Source of the DNA: Thermococcus stetteri
GTDB taxonomy: Archaea; Methanobacteriota_B; Thermococci; Thermococcales; Thermococcaceae
Assembly: GCF_017873335.1 (NCBI RefSeq)
Contig: NZ_JAGGKB010000002.1
Location: forward strand, 310,001-374,000
Direction: 5' to 3'
Length of the DNA: 64,000 nt
Shown piece after piece: positions 32,422 through 41,389 of this stretch. Both the position numbers and the translations under genes were made by a program. How positions within the stretch are numbered: the stretch's first letter is position 1; each line of letters starts with the position of its first letter. The notes under the pieces were generated by a model. It was not told the origin of the DNA and did not search any database. It saw nothing but the letters and a program-made list of their open reading frames with translations.

Positions 32422-34362
32422 GTGCAGGTCGGGGGAGGATTCTTGGAGGAGAAGTACATCCCACTGCAGTCCTTCAGGGAGGAGCACAAGAGATCCATAG
32501 AGAACCTCGAGGAGTTCTGGGCGGAGCAGGCGAAGGTTATAGACTGGTTCAAGACGTGGGAGAAAGTCCTCGACGACTCGAAGGCTCCTTTCTTCCGCTG
32601 GTTCGTGGGGGGCCAGCTCAACGCTAGCTACAACGCCCTCGACAGGCACATCAAAGCCGGAAAGAGGAACAGGGCGGCAATAATCTGGGAGAGCGAGGAG
32701 GGAGAAACGAGAACCCTCACCTACTACGAGCTCTACCGCGAGGTGAACCGCTTTGCATCGGTTCTTAAGAACCTCGGCGTTGGGAAGGGCGACAGGGTAG
32801 TTATCTACATGCCCCTCGTTCCCGAAGTGGTTATAGCGATGCTGGCCAGCGCGAGGATAGGGGCAATCCACAGCGTCGTGTTCTCTGGCTTCTCGGCTGA
32901 AGCGTTGGCTACTAGAATAAACGACGCAAAGGCGAAGGTAGTCATAACCGCCGACTACCTCTACAGGCGCGGAAAGGCCCTGAACCTCAAGGAGATAGTT
33001 GACAGGGCTCTCCTCGAAACTCCGAGCGTCGAGAGCGTTGTGGTGCTTAAGCGCTCTGAAGACGAGGTCAACATGGTCGAGGGAAGGGACTACTACTGGT
33101 AGAACCTCCTGGAAGGAGCCGAGAGGTACGTCGAGCCGGTTCCGGTCGAGAGCAACCACCCGCTCTTCATCCTCTACACGAGTGGAACGACCGGAACGCC
33201 GAAGGGTATCGTCCACTCCACTGGCGGCTACCTCGTTTACGTTGCCAAGACGATGCAGTGGGCATGGGGGATAACCGAGAGCGACCTCTTCTGGAACACC
33301 GCAGATGTAGGCTGGATCACCGGGCACAGCTACCTCGTTTACGGCCCGCTGACCCTCGGCTTAACCGTCATGATGTACGAGGGAGCTCTGAACTATCTCA
33401 AGCCCGACAAGCCCTGGGAACTGATAGAGAAGCACGGAGTCACGATATTCTACACAGCTCCTACAGCGGTAAGGATGCTCATGCGCTATGGCGACGAGTG
33501 GGTAAAGAAGCACGACCTCTCGAGCCTGCGCCTCCTCGGTTCTGTCGGCGAGCCGATTAACCCGAGGGCTTGGAAGTGGTACTATGAGGTCGTCGGCGGT
33601 GGAAGGTGCCCGATAATAGACACTTGGTGGCAGACTGAAACCGGCGGCTACATGATATACCCCTCAGCCGGAATACAGCTTCCGCCGCTCAAGCCGGGTT
33701 CAGCCACCTTCCCCGGCCTTGGAGTTGATGCAGACGTCTTTACGTCTGAAGGCAAGCCAGCGAAGCCTGGGGAGAGGGGCTACCTCGTCATCAAGAAGCC
33801 CTGGCCTGGAATGCTCCTCGGCATCTGGGGCAACGACGAGCGCTACATAAGAACCTACTGGAAGCGCTTCAGCAAGCCTGAAGAGGGAGTCTGGATATAC
33901 TACCCGGCCGACTACGCAATGAAGGACGAGGACGGCTACTTCTGGATATTCGGCAGGGCAGACGAGGTTCTCAACGTCTCTGGTCATAGGATTGGAACTG
34001 CCGAGATTGAGCATGCGCTCGTCCTCCACCCGGCGGTTGCCGAGGCGGCCGTAATCGGGAGGCGCGACGAGATTAAGGGCGAGGTTCCTGTGGCGTTTGT
34101 GATACTCAAGGAGAACTGCGTCCCGAGGGAGAGCCTCAAGAAGGAACTCATAGACTACGTGAGGGAAACCCTCGGCCCGATAGCATCTCCAGCTGAGGTC
34201 TTCTTCGTCAACAAGCTCCCGAAGACGAGGAGCGGAAAGATAATGCGCAGGGTTCTCAAGGCCCTTGCGAGCGGAAAGGGCCTCGGCGACCTCTCAACGC
34301 TGGAAGATGAGGCGAGCGTGGAAGAAGTGAAAAAGGCCTTAGAGGGCTTCGAGATGCGTTAG
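32422..34362 (+). pseudogene. acs: AMP-forming acetyl-CoA synthetase interrupted by an in-frame TAG
   Basis: Starting at GTG 32422 (GAGGTGAC upstream), one continuous reading frame encodes a full acetyl-CoA synthetase, except for TAG at 33100-33102 after GRDYYW. Upstream are [19 protein letters not shown] and [17 protein letters not shown]. Downstream, still in frame, are the P-loop LYTSGTTGTPKG, DVGWITGHSYLVYG, the hinge GRADEVLNVSGHRIGTAEIE and the acetylated-Lys motif TRSGKIMRR. The frame is kept for about 420 codons after the TAG, so the lesion is recent, an error or read through. Normal length would be about 646 residues. The downstream half could begin at ATG 33253 but would lack the ATP P-loop. 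Confidence 0.9.
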
Positions 34363-35375
34363 CATATCCTCGGTACTGGGTCACCAGCGGGAGGCTCCAT
34401 GAAGCGCTTCCCACCGATTCCGGTCTCGAGGAGAACCTTTCCTTTATACTCCTCTATCACCTCACCTATCATTGCGGCATCACGGCCCCTCTCCGTTTTT
34501 CTCATCGCATCAAGGGCTTCCTCCGCGTAGTCCCTCGCGACAACCATAACCACCTTTCCCTCGTTGGCGACGTCGTATGGGCTTATCCCGAGCATCTCGC
34601 TGGCCGCTCTTACTTCCGGTTTGACGGGTATCGCGTCCTCCCTGACGAGTATTCCAACGTTGCTCTTCCTCGCTATCTCGTTGAGGGCGTTGCTCAGTCC
34701 GGCCCTCGTGGGGTCCTTCATCGCGTGTATGTTCTCCCAGCCGATGGCCTTTGCGACGGCTTCAACTACCTCCCAGATGGGAGATACGTCGCTCTTGAGT
34801 TCGGTCTCGAAGGCTATACCTTCTCTGTGGCTCATCAGCGCTATGCCGTGGTCTCCTATCGTCCCGCTGACTAACACAACGTCACCGACCTTCGCTCCAG
34901 CGTCGCTTATCGGTCTCTCGGCTATTCCAACTCCAGCTGTTATGACGAACATCTCTATCGGCTCTTCGACGACCTTCGTGTCGCCAGTAACGATTGAAAC
35001 CGGAACCTCTTTAGCCGTCTCGTCCATCGAGCGAAGAACCCTCACTAGGACTTCCATGTCGAGACCCTCTCCGATAATCATCGAGTTTGCTAAAGCTAGC
35101 GGCTTCGCCCCCATTACTGCGAGGTCATTGACCGTCCCGCTGACGGCTAAGCGGCCTATGTCCCCTCCAGGGAAGAAGAGGGGCTTTACCGTGTGGCCGT
35201 CTATGGTGAAGACAATGTGCTTATCCCCAAAGGGTATCGTTGCGCCGTCGTCGAGTGCATCCAGACCGATTCCCCCGGCGCTCTTCAAAGTCAGGGTCTT
35301 CAGGATAACGTCCCTTAAAAGCTCCTCCATTATTTCTCCGCCAGCTCCATGCTCGAGCTTTATCTTTTCCCCCAT
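34359..35375 (-). CDS. hypE: Hydrogenase maturation protein HypE
   Basis: HypE (338 residues) receives the carbamoyl group from HypF on its C-terminal Cys and dehydrates it to thiocyanate for CN delivery. ATG 35375 (MGEKIKLEHGAGG) follows GGAGGG; the longer in-frame start is rejected. Visible: DDGATIPFG, NDLAVMGAKPLALA, VVLVSGTIGDHGIALM, and the diagnostic C-terminal PRIC. It follows hypF copy 2 by about 40 bases on the same strand and converges with acs, overlapping its stop. Confidence 0.96.
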   Translation of the reverse strand: MGEKIKLEHGAGGEIMEELLRDVILKTLTLKSAGGIGLDALDDGATIPFGDKHIVFTIDGHTVKPLFFPGGDIGRLAVSGTVNDLAVMGAKPLALANSMIIGEGLDMEVLVRVLRSMDETAKEVPVSIVTGDTKVVEEPIEMFVITAGVGIAERPISDAGAKVGDVVLVSGTIGDHGIALMSHREGIAFETELKSDVSPIWEVVEAVAKAIGWENIHAMKDPTRAGLSNALNEIARKSNVGILVREDAIPVKPEVRAASEMLGISPYDVANEGKVVMVVARDYAEEALDAMRKTERGRDAAMIGEVIEEYKGKVLLETGIGGKRFMEPPAGDPVPRIC

Positions 35376-35416
35376 CTTCAACCCTCCAAATTTTGTTTTG
35401 AGATGAGTACGTATCC

Positions 35417-37734
35417 TCACAGCATCAAGTCCTCCCTCGTGAGGTAGCCCTCCAGATACAGCCCCCCGAGAAAAGCCTGACCGACGTTTATACCGTTGTC
35501 CCCCCTCGGAACTTCCTCGGTGACGTGGAAGTTCAAGCCGTTGCTCTCGACGGCCTTCCTGACGGTTTTGACAATCAGCTCGTTGTAGGCAACGCCGCCG
35601 CTTATGACGACGTCCTTTACTCCAAACTCCCTCGCCTTTTCGAGCGCCACCTCAGAGAACGCCCTTGCGAGGGCGAGGTGAACGGAATAAGCTATGTCCG
35701 CCGGCGAAGCCCTGTCAAGGACTTCAAGCGCTTGGACGAAGAGCTCTTCAACCTTCATCAGCTCGCCTTCAACCGGCACCTCGAACTTCAGGTCGTTCTT
35801 GCCCTTCATGGCAAAGCTCTCCAGCTTCATCGCAGGCTCTCCCTCATAGTGCCTCCTGTAGGCTATGTTGAGCAGGACGGCGAGCGAATCGAGGACCCTT
35901 CCAGTCGAGGAGGCGTAGGCGAGGTTTATCCCCTTGGCGAGCTGGTTGAGAGCCACTGAGAACTCGATCTTTCCGTACTTGAGGCTCTCGATTGCCTTGG
36001 GGCAACACTTCTCGATTATCCCTTCGAGCTCTTCAACGCTGTAGACCTTGCTGAGGATTCCCATCAAGGCCCTGAGCGGATAGTAGCTGGCTAGGTCTCC
36101 GCCGGGGAGCGGGTAGTAATCTATGTGGGCCAGTCTTTCAACGTCCTCGTAGCTCAGATAGAGAACCTCGCCGCCCCAGGTGTTGCCGTCGGTTCCGTAG
36201 CCTACGCCGTCAACCGCTATGCCTACCGCAGATTCGAGGTTCTTCTCGGCCAAGACGCTCGCTATGTGGGCGTAGTGGTGCTGAACCTGGAGAAGCTCAA
36301 CCCCCATCTCATTTGCCAGCTCCATGGCAAGCTTGGTGGTGTTGTAGCTCGGGTGAAGGTCAGCTATAATAAGGTCAAACTCCTTAACGCGGAGAATCTT
36401 CTTGAAGTGATCTATGGCTTTCCTCATGAATTCCAGCACCTCAACCTTGGAAGTGTTGCCTATGTACTGGCTCGGGTAAACCTTCCCGTTCTTCGCCACG
36501 CCAAAGGCGTTCATCAGCTCAGCTCCAACGGCTAAACCCCGGTAGCTGAAGGGTATCTCTATCGGCAGCGGCACGAAACCGCGGGAGCGCCTTATAACGG
36601 CCCTCTTTCCATCGACGAAGCGAATCACGCTGTCATCGGCCCTGTTGAGTATCTTCCGGTTGTGAAGCAGGAGGTAGTCGGCTACATCCTTCAGCTCCTC
36701 GAAGGCTTTGTCATTGTCCTTGACCATTGGCATTCCCGGGTAGTTGGCTGAGGTCATTACGTAGACCTTAGTCTTGCTCCAGTGGAAGAGTATGTAGTGC
36801 GTCCCGGCGTAAGGGAGCATGACACCAATCGTGTGAAGCCCCGGCGCGAGGTTCTCGGGGAGCGGGAAGGGCTCCTTCTTGCGGAGGGTCACTATTGGCC
36901 TCCTGTAGGAGGTCAGCTCCTCTTCCTCCTCCTTGCTCACGTAGGCGAAGCTTTTGATCGTCTCGAGGCTATCGGCCATTATGGCGAAGGGCTTCTGGGG
37001 CCTGAAGGTTCTCCTCCTAAGCTCCGCAACGACGTCTTCCCTCGTTGCGTCGCAGGCCAAATGAATTCCGCCGATGCCCTTAATGGCCACGATGTATCCC
37101 TTGTCTATAAGCTCGGCCACCTTCCTCAGCGGGTCGCCGGTTATCTCCTCACCCTCGTTCGTGTAGAGCCGGTAGCTCGGCCCGCAGACCGGACAGCAGA
37201 CGGGTTCGGCGTGGTAGCGCCTGTTGAGGGGGTCCTTGTACTCGCTCTCACAGAAGTCGCACATCGGGAACTCTCGCATCGTGGTGTTCTCTCTGTCGTA
37301 GGGTAAATCCTCGATTATCGTGAACCTCGGCCCACAGTTGGTGCAGACAATGAATGGATACATATAGCGTTTGTTCGTTGGGTCGAAGAGCTCCTCAGAC
37401 AGTCCTCACAGATTGCTATGTCCGGCGGAATAATCGAGTCGCCCCCGCTTCCGCCCTTGGAGCTCTTCTCGATGTAAAACCTGTCGAAGCCGTGAGGCAG
37501 TATCTCTTTCTTCTCCAGCCTGTCCACCCTCGCGAGGGGTGGCTTCTTGCGGTAGATGTCCCTGATGAAGGCCTCAACCTCCTCTTCCCTTCCCTCGACG
37601 ACTATCTCAACGCCTGCATCTCCGAGGTTCTTGACGTAACCACGGAGGTTGTGCTCGTGGGCTATTCGGTAGATGAAGGGCCTGAAGCCGACCGCCTGGA
37701 CGATACCCTGAACGTGAATCCGATACGCCTTCAT
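35417..37734 (-). pseudogene. hypF: HypF copy 2 with a one-base frameshift
   Basis: ATG 37732-37734 (MKAYRIHVQG) opens a HypF frame that breaks after IAICEDCLR. One C is missing at 37393-37394 compared with the homologous place in copy 1 (GCTCCCTCAG there, GCTCCTCAG here, plus strand). Restoring it gives an uninterrupted protein of about 772 residues with acylphosphatase, zinc-finger, YrdC and Kae1-like parts (LLQVQHHYAHIASVLAEKN, VGYGTDGNTWGGE). As it stands, the first reading frame ends soon after the break and the remaining 648 codons are open from MYPFIVCTNCGPR. Copy 1 may cover for it, or this is a sequencing error. Confidence 0.92.
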
Positions 37735-37765
37735 GCCACCCACCGGTTTCCTTTCCACTTTTTGG

Positions 37766-37818
37766 GCCTTTATAGGTTTCCAAAACCAAAAGTTGAAAAC
37801 GAGAGTGGAGTTTTGAAC
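37766..37818 (-). promoter_or_regulatory. SurR-type operator and TATA box of hypF copy 2
   Basis: On the minus strand GTTTTCAAC (37800-37792), five bases and GTT (37786-37784) precede CCTATAAAG (37776-37768). A second GTTn3AAC on the plus strand lies at 37810-37818. Spacing and sequence copy the hypF copy 1 promoter, although flanking DNA has diverged, which argues for selection on this element. Confidence 0.65.
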
Positions 37819-37828
37819 CTTGGGTGTA

Positions 37829-38221
37829 TTACCCCTGCCCGAAAAGCTCAAGGCACACCTTGCACCTGCCGGGTTCCAGTTCGGGGTCTATCCCAGAGTG
37901 AAAGGAGCAGACGTAGCCCTTCCCAAGCATTTCGAGGGCTATCTTCATGAGCTCCCTTTGAATCAGGTACTCGTCGGGCTTTTCGTCCAAAACCCATCCG
38001 GCGAGTTTTCTGAGCCTTTCGTCAATATCCTGAAAAGAGGAGACGTCTATTAGGGCGCCCCTGTCCATCCTGAGATAGCGGGAAACCGCCGATTGGGTGA
38101 TGTGGAGGAGTTCCGCTATCTCTGTCTGTTTGAGGCCCCTTTCCCGAAGTATCTCGACGAGCCTTCTCCTCAAGGAAGGGTAAACGTAGCGCGATGCAAC
38201 CTCGAAGGCGCTCACTTTCAT
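37829..38221 (-). CDS. HTH transcriptional regulator with C-terminal Cys motif
   Basis: A 130-residue predicted DNA-binding protein. The helix-turn-helix is near residues 25-55 (LKQTEIAELLHITQSAVSRYLRMDRGALID). The C-terminus has Cys residues (YVCSFHSG... PGRCKVCLELFG) that could bind a metal, Fe-S cluster or sense redox. It reads toward hypF copy 2 and is divergent from the hcp remnant. A palindrome between its TATA and start (38225-38235) suggests autoregulation. Regulating hcp-type or redox genes is an inference from position. Confidence 0.82.
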   Translation of the reverse strand: MKVSAFEVASRYVYPSLRRRLVEILRERGLKQTEIAELLHITQSAVSRYLRMDRGALIDVSSFQDIDERLRKLAGWVLDEKPDEYLIQRELMKIALEMLGKGYVCSFHSGIDPELEPGRCKVCLELFGQG

Positions 38222-38224
38222 GGA

Positions 38225-38250
38225 TCATGTCATGACGCGCGGAATATTTA
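38225..38250. promoter_or_regulatory. Palindrome at the regulator start
   Basis: TCATGTCATGA (38225-38235) is a perfect odd palindrome placed between the regulator start codon and its TATA-like element TTTAAATATT (about 38242-38251, minus reading). It could be the operator of the regulator itself. Confidence 0.35.
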
Positions 38251-38303
38251 AACCTTTCTGCACGGAATTACGGAAACTCACCCAACACCCGTTGGCGGAA
38301 TAG

Positions 38304-38576
38304 AACCACAGGACCCATCGACGAGTCCCAGTCAGCATCGTCCTGAGCTGGATGGAGCAGAAAGCCATAGGAATACTCTACACTCTCTTATACCTCGGCG
38401 TGAAGGGCATCTATCTCGGCCCCAAGCCACCGGAGTTCCTTACGCCGAACGTCTTTGAAGTCCTGAGAAGGCAGTTCGACCTGAGGCTCATAGGCGACCC
38501 CGAGAAGGACCTCAGGGACATGCTGAATAAGGGAATTAGTGTTGAGCAGGCCCCGCTTGCAGAGGAGTTGGAGTGA
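38304..38576 (+). pseudogene. hcp: C-terminal remnant of hybrid-cluster protein (hydroxylamine reductase)
   Basis: From just after a TAG at 38301 the frame is open for about 90 residues, of which VPVSIVLSWMEQKAIGILYTLLYLGVKGIYLGPKPPEFLTPNVFEVLRRQFDLRLIG matches the last part of Hcp. The complete protein is over 400 residues, so all metal-cluster Cys regions are absent and no start or promoter is obvious. A short product from ATG 38352 is possible but would not be functional Hcp. It is a deletion scar between the regulator and the toxin locus. Confidence 0.8.
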
Positions 38577-38762
38577 GGATTTTCCTATTTTTTATTATGT
38601 TGTCAGCACGTAGTCAGATTGTCCTGGTTTTGGTGATTGTATTACTTAAACTCCACTACAGTTGAATTTATATTCAATTCATATTAGTCCATTAAACTTA
38701 ATACGGTAAACTTTTTAAGGTTGTGGATTTGTTATCCATCCGAACAACGGTGGGGTGAATAC

Positions 38763-39824
38763 ATGAGGTGGAAGGGTTTTCTCGCCCTAACACTGGTAGT
38801 GCTCTTCCTTGGAATGACCGTGGACGGCGCCAGCGCCATGGCGAGCCTCATCAACGAAACAGTGAACAGTGCAGCGGAGTTTCCCCAGGAGTTTAATCCG
38901 GGAAAGCCCGGAGACGAGATACGGCCGCAGTTCTGGTGGATCATTGGCCTTATATTGATTGATATCGCGGCGAGTTGGTTCCTTGAGCATTATGTTTCTC
39001 CAGAAGTTGCAGCAGTCTACGATGCGGTTACGATACTCATCGACCCCGCTAAAATTGCAGAGAAACTAGGAATCAAGGGAGCAAAACTCGGAATTAAGGT
39101 CCTCAGCCACAATAAGGTGCTGATCGGTCTCTTCAAGGACGGCAAAGTCGTCAAGAAAATCACATACGCGTCCAAAGAGACCGCAGAGTGGGTAAGTAAA
39201 AATCTTGGAAAAGACTACATAGGGAAGATCGTTGAGAAGTATGTTGTTAAGAATGGAGGATTGAGAAAAGGGGACGACTTTGATGAGATAGCAAAAGCCC
39301 TAAGGAGGGTATACGAACTAGGAATAACTAACGGTGACGCCAGGCGCTTCATTGTTGACAAGGGCTGGGATGTTGAGAAACTGGAGAAAGTGCTCAAGGA
39401 CGTGAAGAACGTTGAAAAAGGAGGGAGCAAGCTCATCATTGCCATCAACAGGGATCTGAAAAATCAGAAGAACCTTGGACCGCTTTACGAGGCTGAAGTC
39501 GTGAGCCACCTCAAGCAAAGCGGGTGGAAGGTGGAGGAAGTTGAAAAGGAAGTGGTAACTTCTCTTGGAAATACTGAAATTGACATCATCGTCAGGAAAG
39601 GGTCGGAGACTGTGCTAATAGAATGCAAGAGAAGCTTTGGAGGGGTGGATCCAGACCAAATACTAGCTCAGGCTGAGTATGCTAAAAGCAAGAACATCAG
39701 GAAAATCTACGTGTACTACTCAAAGGATGCTTACAATCCAAGGATAATGAGGGCCATGCGAGAAGCAAAGTCCAAGTATGGTGTGGATATAGAGTTAATA
39801 CACTTTAGCTCACAGTTCAACTGA
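38763..39824 (+). CDS. Secreted polymorphic toxin 1 with C-terminal PD-(D/E)XK nuclease domain
   Basis: A 353-residue protein. ATG 38763 follows GGTGGGGTGA. Layout: signal peptide (about residues 1-25), the stretch GKPGDEIRPQF shared with the second toxin at 46.5 kb, a membrane-inserting helix (FWWIIGLILIDIAASWFL), a helical middle, and a C-terminal nuclease core of about 110 residues: YEAEVVSHLKQSGW, then EIDIIV (Asp near 274) and VLIECKRS (Glu and Lys near 287 and 289). That is the E-D-ExK pattern of restriction-like endonucleases. The gene after it encodes a candidate immunity protein. Toxin role is inferred from architecture. Confidence 0.72.
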   Translation: MRWKGFLALTLVVLFLGMTVDGASAMASLINETVNSAAEFPQEFNPGKPGDEIRPQFWWIIGLILIDIAASWFLEHYVSPEVAAVYDAVTILIDPAKIAEKLGIKGAKLGIKVLSHNKVLIGLFKDGKVVKKITYASKETAEWVSKNLGKDYIGKIVEKYVVKNGGLRKGDDFDEIAKALRRVYELGITNGDARRFIVDKGWDVEKLEKVLKDVKNVEKGGSKLIIAINRDLKNQKNLGPLYEAEVVSHLKQSGWKVEEVEKEVVTSLGNTEIDIIVRKGSETVLIECKRSFGGVDPDQILAQAEYAKSKNIRKIYVYYSKDAYNPRIMRAMREAKSKYGVDIELIHFSSQFN

Positions 39825-39868
39825 CTCTCTCATTTATTTTTAATTTATTATTGAGGGAGGTGATGCTG

Positions 39869-40681
39869 ATGGGTGATTGTTATGATGTAGTTGCGGTGTT
39901 TGAAAGGCCTTGGAAGGAGGTTGTTGATGAATTAGATAGGCAGTTTGGGCTCGTTAAAGAAACGGAGCATGACCTAGACGATTGGTATGAATCCTATGAT
40001 ACTAGAGGCTTCAAATTGGTGTTCAAAGGAAGGACCAAGAATATAATCTTGAAGACGACTAAACCCGAGTGGTATGTAGGCGTTGACTTCTGGGTTGAAG
40101 TGTTCTCAAAGAGTGAGATGACGATTGTTGACTTTAAAACCTGCACCGGTGGGTTTAATTTCATTTCAGGCTGGGAGCTTATGAAGTTCCTTGGAAAGTT
40201 AATGGATGCCGGAGCGGCCCTTATCATGGGTTACGTATACGGGAGTGAAAGACTTGAAGATATCAATGAATGGGCGGACGAAGTTTTTAAGGGGTGGAGC
40301 CAGTTTAGAACCTACGAATGGCTGGTTGAGACCGTTAGGCAAGGAAAGCTTGAGGTTATTCCATCTGGCCTCACTGTAGTGAGGGATAACTTACTCTCCC
40401 TTGAGGATGGTCTTTACGAGCTTATTAAGAGGCCGGGGAGGGAGGAGAAGGAGTACGTACTGATAAAGAGTCTTGAGGGTTACAAAATCCTTGTTTCAGT
40501 AAGAGAAAGCGATTTAACCGATGAAGAGAGCTACCGAGAGCTAATTGAAGACAAAGCATGGTTCGGCGGAGACATAACCACATTGATCTTCAAGCGTATT
40601 GGAAAGAAAATTAAAAACGAATTCTTAATCAAGAGGGCCGAGGAATACTTTAAAGCTCAAACAGGGGCTGAACTATATTGA
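39869..40681 (+). CDS. Putative immunity protein for toxin 1
   Basis: A 270-residue acidic soluble protein starting at ATG 39869, with GGGAGGTG correctly spaced before it. It lies 44 bases after the toxin gene on the same strand. No signal peptide, membrane segment or known motif; alternating strands and helices (DFWVEVFSKSEMTIVDFKTC; ISGWELMKFLGKLMDAGAALIMGYVYG). Its codon use and AT content resemble the toxin rather than the conserved neighbours, suggesting they moved as a unit. Immunity function is inferred from position only. Confidence 0.6.
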   Translation: MGDCYDVVAVFERPWKEVVDELDRQFGLVKETEHDLDDWYESYDTRGFKLVFKGRTKNIILKTTKPEWYVGVDFWVEVFSKSEMTIVDFKTCTGGFNFISGWELMKFLGKLMDAGAALIMGYVYGSERLEDINEWADEVFKGWSQFRTYEWLVETVRQGKLEVIPSGLTVVRDNLLSLEDGLYELIKRPGREEKEYVLIKSLEGYKILVSVRESDLTDEESYRELIEDKAWFGGDITTLIFKRIGKKIKNEFLIKRAEEYFKAQTGAELY

Positions 40682-40796
40682 GCGGGTAACGGCCTCGCCA
40701 AAGTTTGGTGGCTTTAATGATTAACAACAATAAATCCATCGTAGGTTGAGATTACTAAAAAACAAATAAACCTCAATGGAAATGTTTTGAACTGAA

Positions 40797-41276
40797 CTAT
40801 CTACCTTCTTCCAGCCCTTTCAGTTCTTCCATCATCTCCCGGAACTTCTCGTCGCTCATGCCGATGAGCTTCTTCGCCTGCCCGAGGGTAACGGTCCTCG
40901 CGAGGGTCTTCCTCATCAGAGAGTTCTGGAGCGGTGAGAAGCCGTACTTCACCAGTATGTCGAGGGACTCGGGGTAGACCTTGAGGAGCTTTGCAACGTT
41001 GGTATCTTCCGTTATCTCTACGGCTTCATCGTCGCACTCCTCCACCTCCATGGTGAGCCCCTTTGATTCCTCCGTCTTGGTCACTTTCAGAACGAAGAAC
41101 TCCCCAACTTTCTGGAGCTCTACTTCATATCCAGCTTCCTCAAGCTTTGGAATCATGTCCACAAAGGGCTTATCCCCGATTACTTCAAGCCTCTCTCCGG
41201 TCTTGAGCTTTTCCAGGGCTTCGATTATCATAAGAGCCGGCTGGGGAGGTTTCAATCCCCTGACGTCGAGCATCAT
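40797..41276 (-). CDS. TusA/SirA-DUF1858 fusion protein
   Basis: A 159-residue protein with an N-terminal TusA/DUF2249-like domain (MLDVRGLKPPQPALMIIEALEKLKTGERLEVIGDKP), a linker, and a C-terminal DUF1858 domain (ITEDTNVAKLLKVYPESLDILVKYGFSPLQN...LARTVTLGQAKKLIGM). The usual TusA Cys is replaced (GLKPPQP instead of GLxCPxP), so simple sulfur transfer is unlikely. DUF1858/DUF2249 domains co-occur with hemerythrin and ScdA/RIC-type repair proteins for nitrosative stress. It is divergent from FprA, sharing the intergenic region. Confidence 0.82.
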   Translation of the reverse strand: MMLDVRGLKPPQPALMIIEALEKLKTGERLEVIGDKPFVDMIPKLEEAGYEVELQKVGEFFVLKVTKTEESKGLTMEVEECDDEAVEITEDTNVAKLLKVYPESLDILVKYGFSPLQNSLMRKTLARTVTLGQAKKLIGMSDEKFREMMEELKGLEEGR

Positions 41277-41347
41277 CTTTGAACCACCGTTTTCCTGTTT
41301 ATGACGCTCGGCATATAAACTTTGCTGGTCAAATTTGTCCAGAAATC

Positions 41348-41380
41348 CTTAAAAACGCTCTATATGACACTTGTCATGAA
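41348..41380. promoter_or_regulatory. Palindromic operator candidate at the FprA promoter
   Basis: TATA-like CTTAAAAAC (41349-41357) is followed by TGACACTTGTCA (41365-41376), with perfect five-base arms TGACA/TGTCA. That places the palindrome at the expected transcription start, the usual repressor position in archaea. The protein that binds it is unknown. Confidence 0.45.
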
Positions 41381-41389
41381 GGTGATAAT

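Noticed and set aside
33100-33102. TAG in acs as a pyrrolysine codon
   Set aside because: Pyrrolysine use is not known in Thermococcales, no pyl genes are in the window, and acetyl-CoA synthetases do not contain it. A mutation or error is simpler.
32398-33327. Long minus-strand frame opposite acs (309 codons)
   Set aside because: The plus strand has strong acetyl-CoA synthetase motifs before and after; the antisense frame is a GC-codon-bias shadow.
1-37734. The hypF copies as ends of a recent composite element
   Set aside because: They are direct repeats flanking the island, but have many silent differences, so a recent transposition or tandem duplication is unlikely.
38352-38576. Independent 74-residue gene
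   Set aside because: Homology to the end of Hcp continues upstream of its ATG in the same frame, so it is a remnant.
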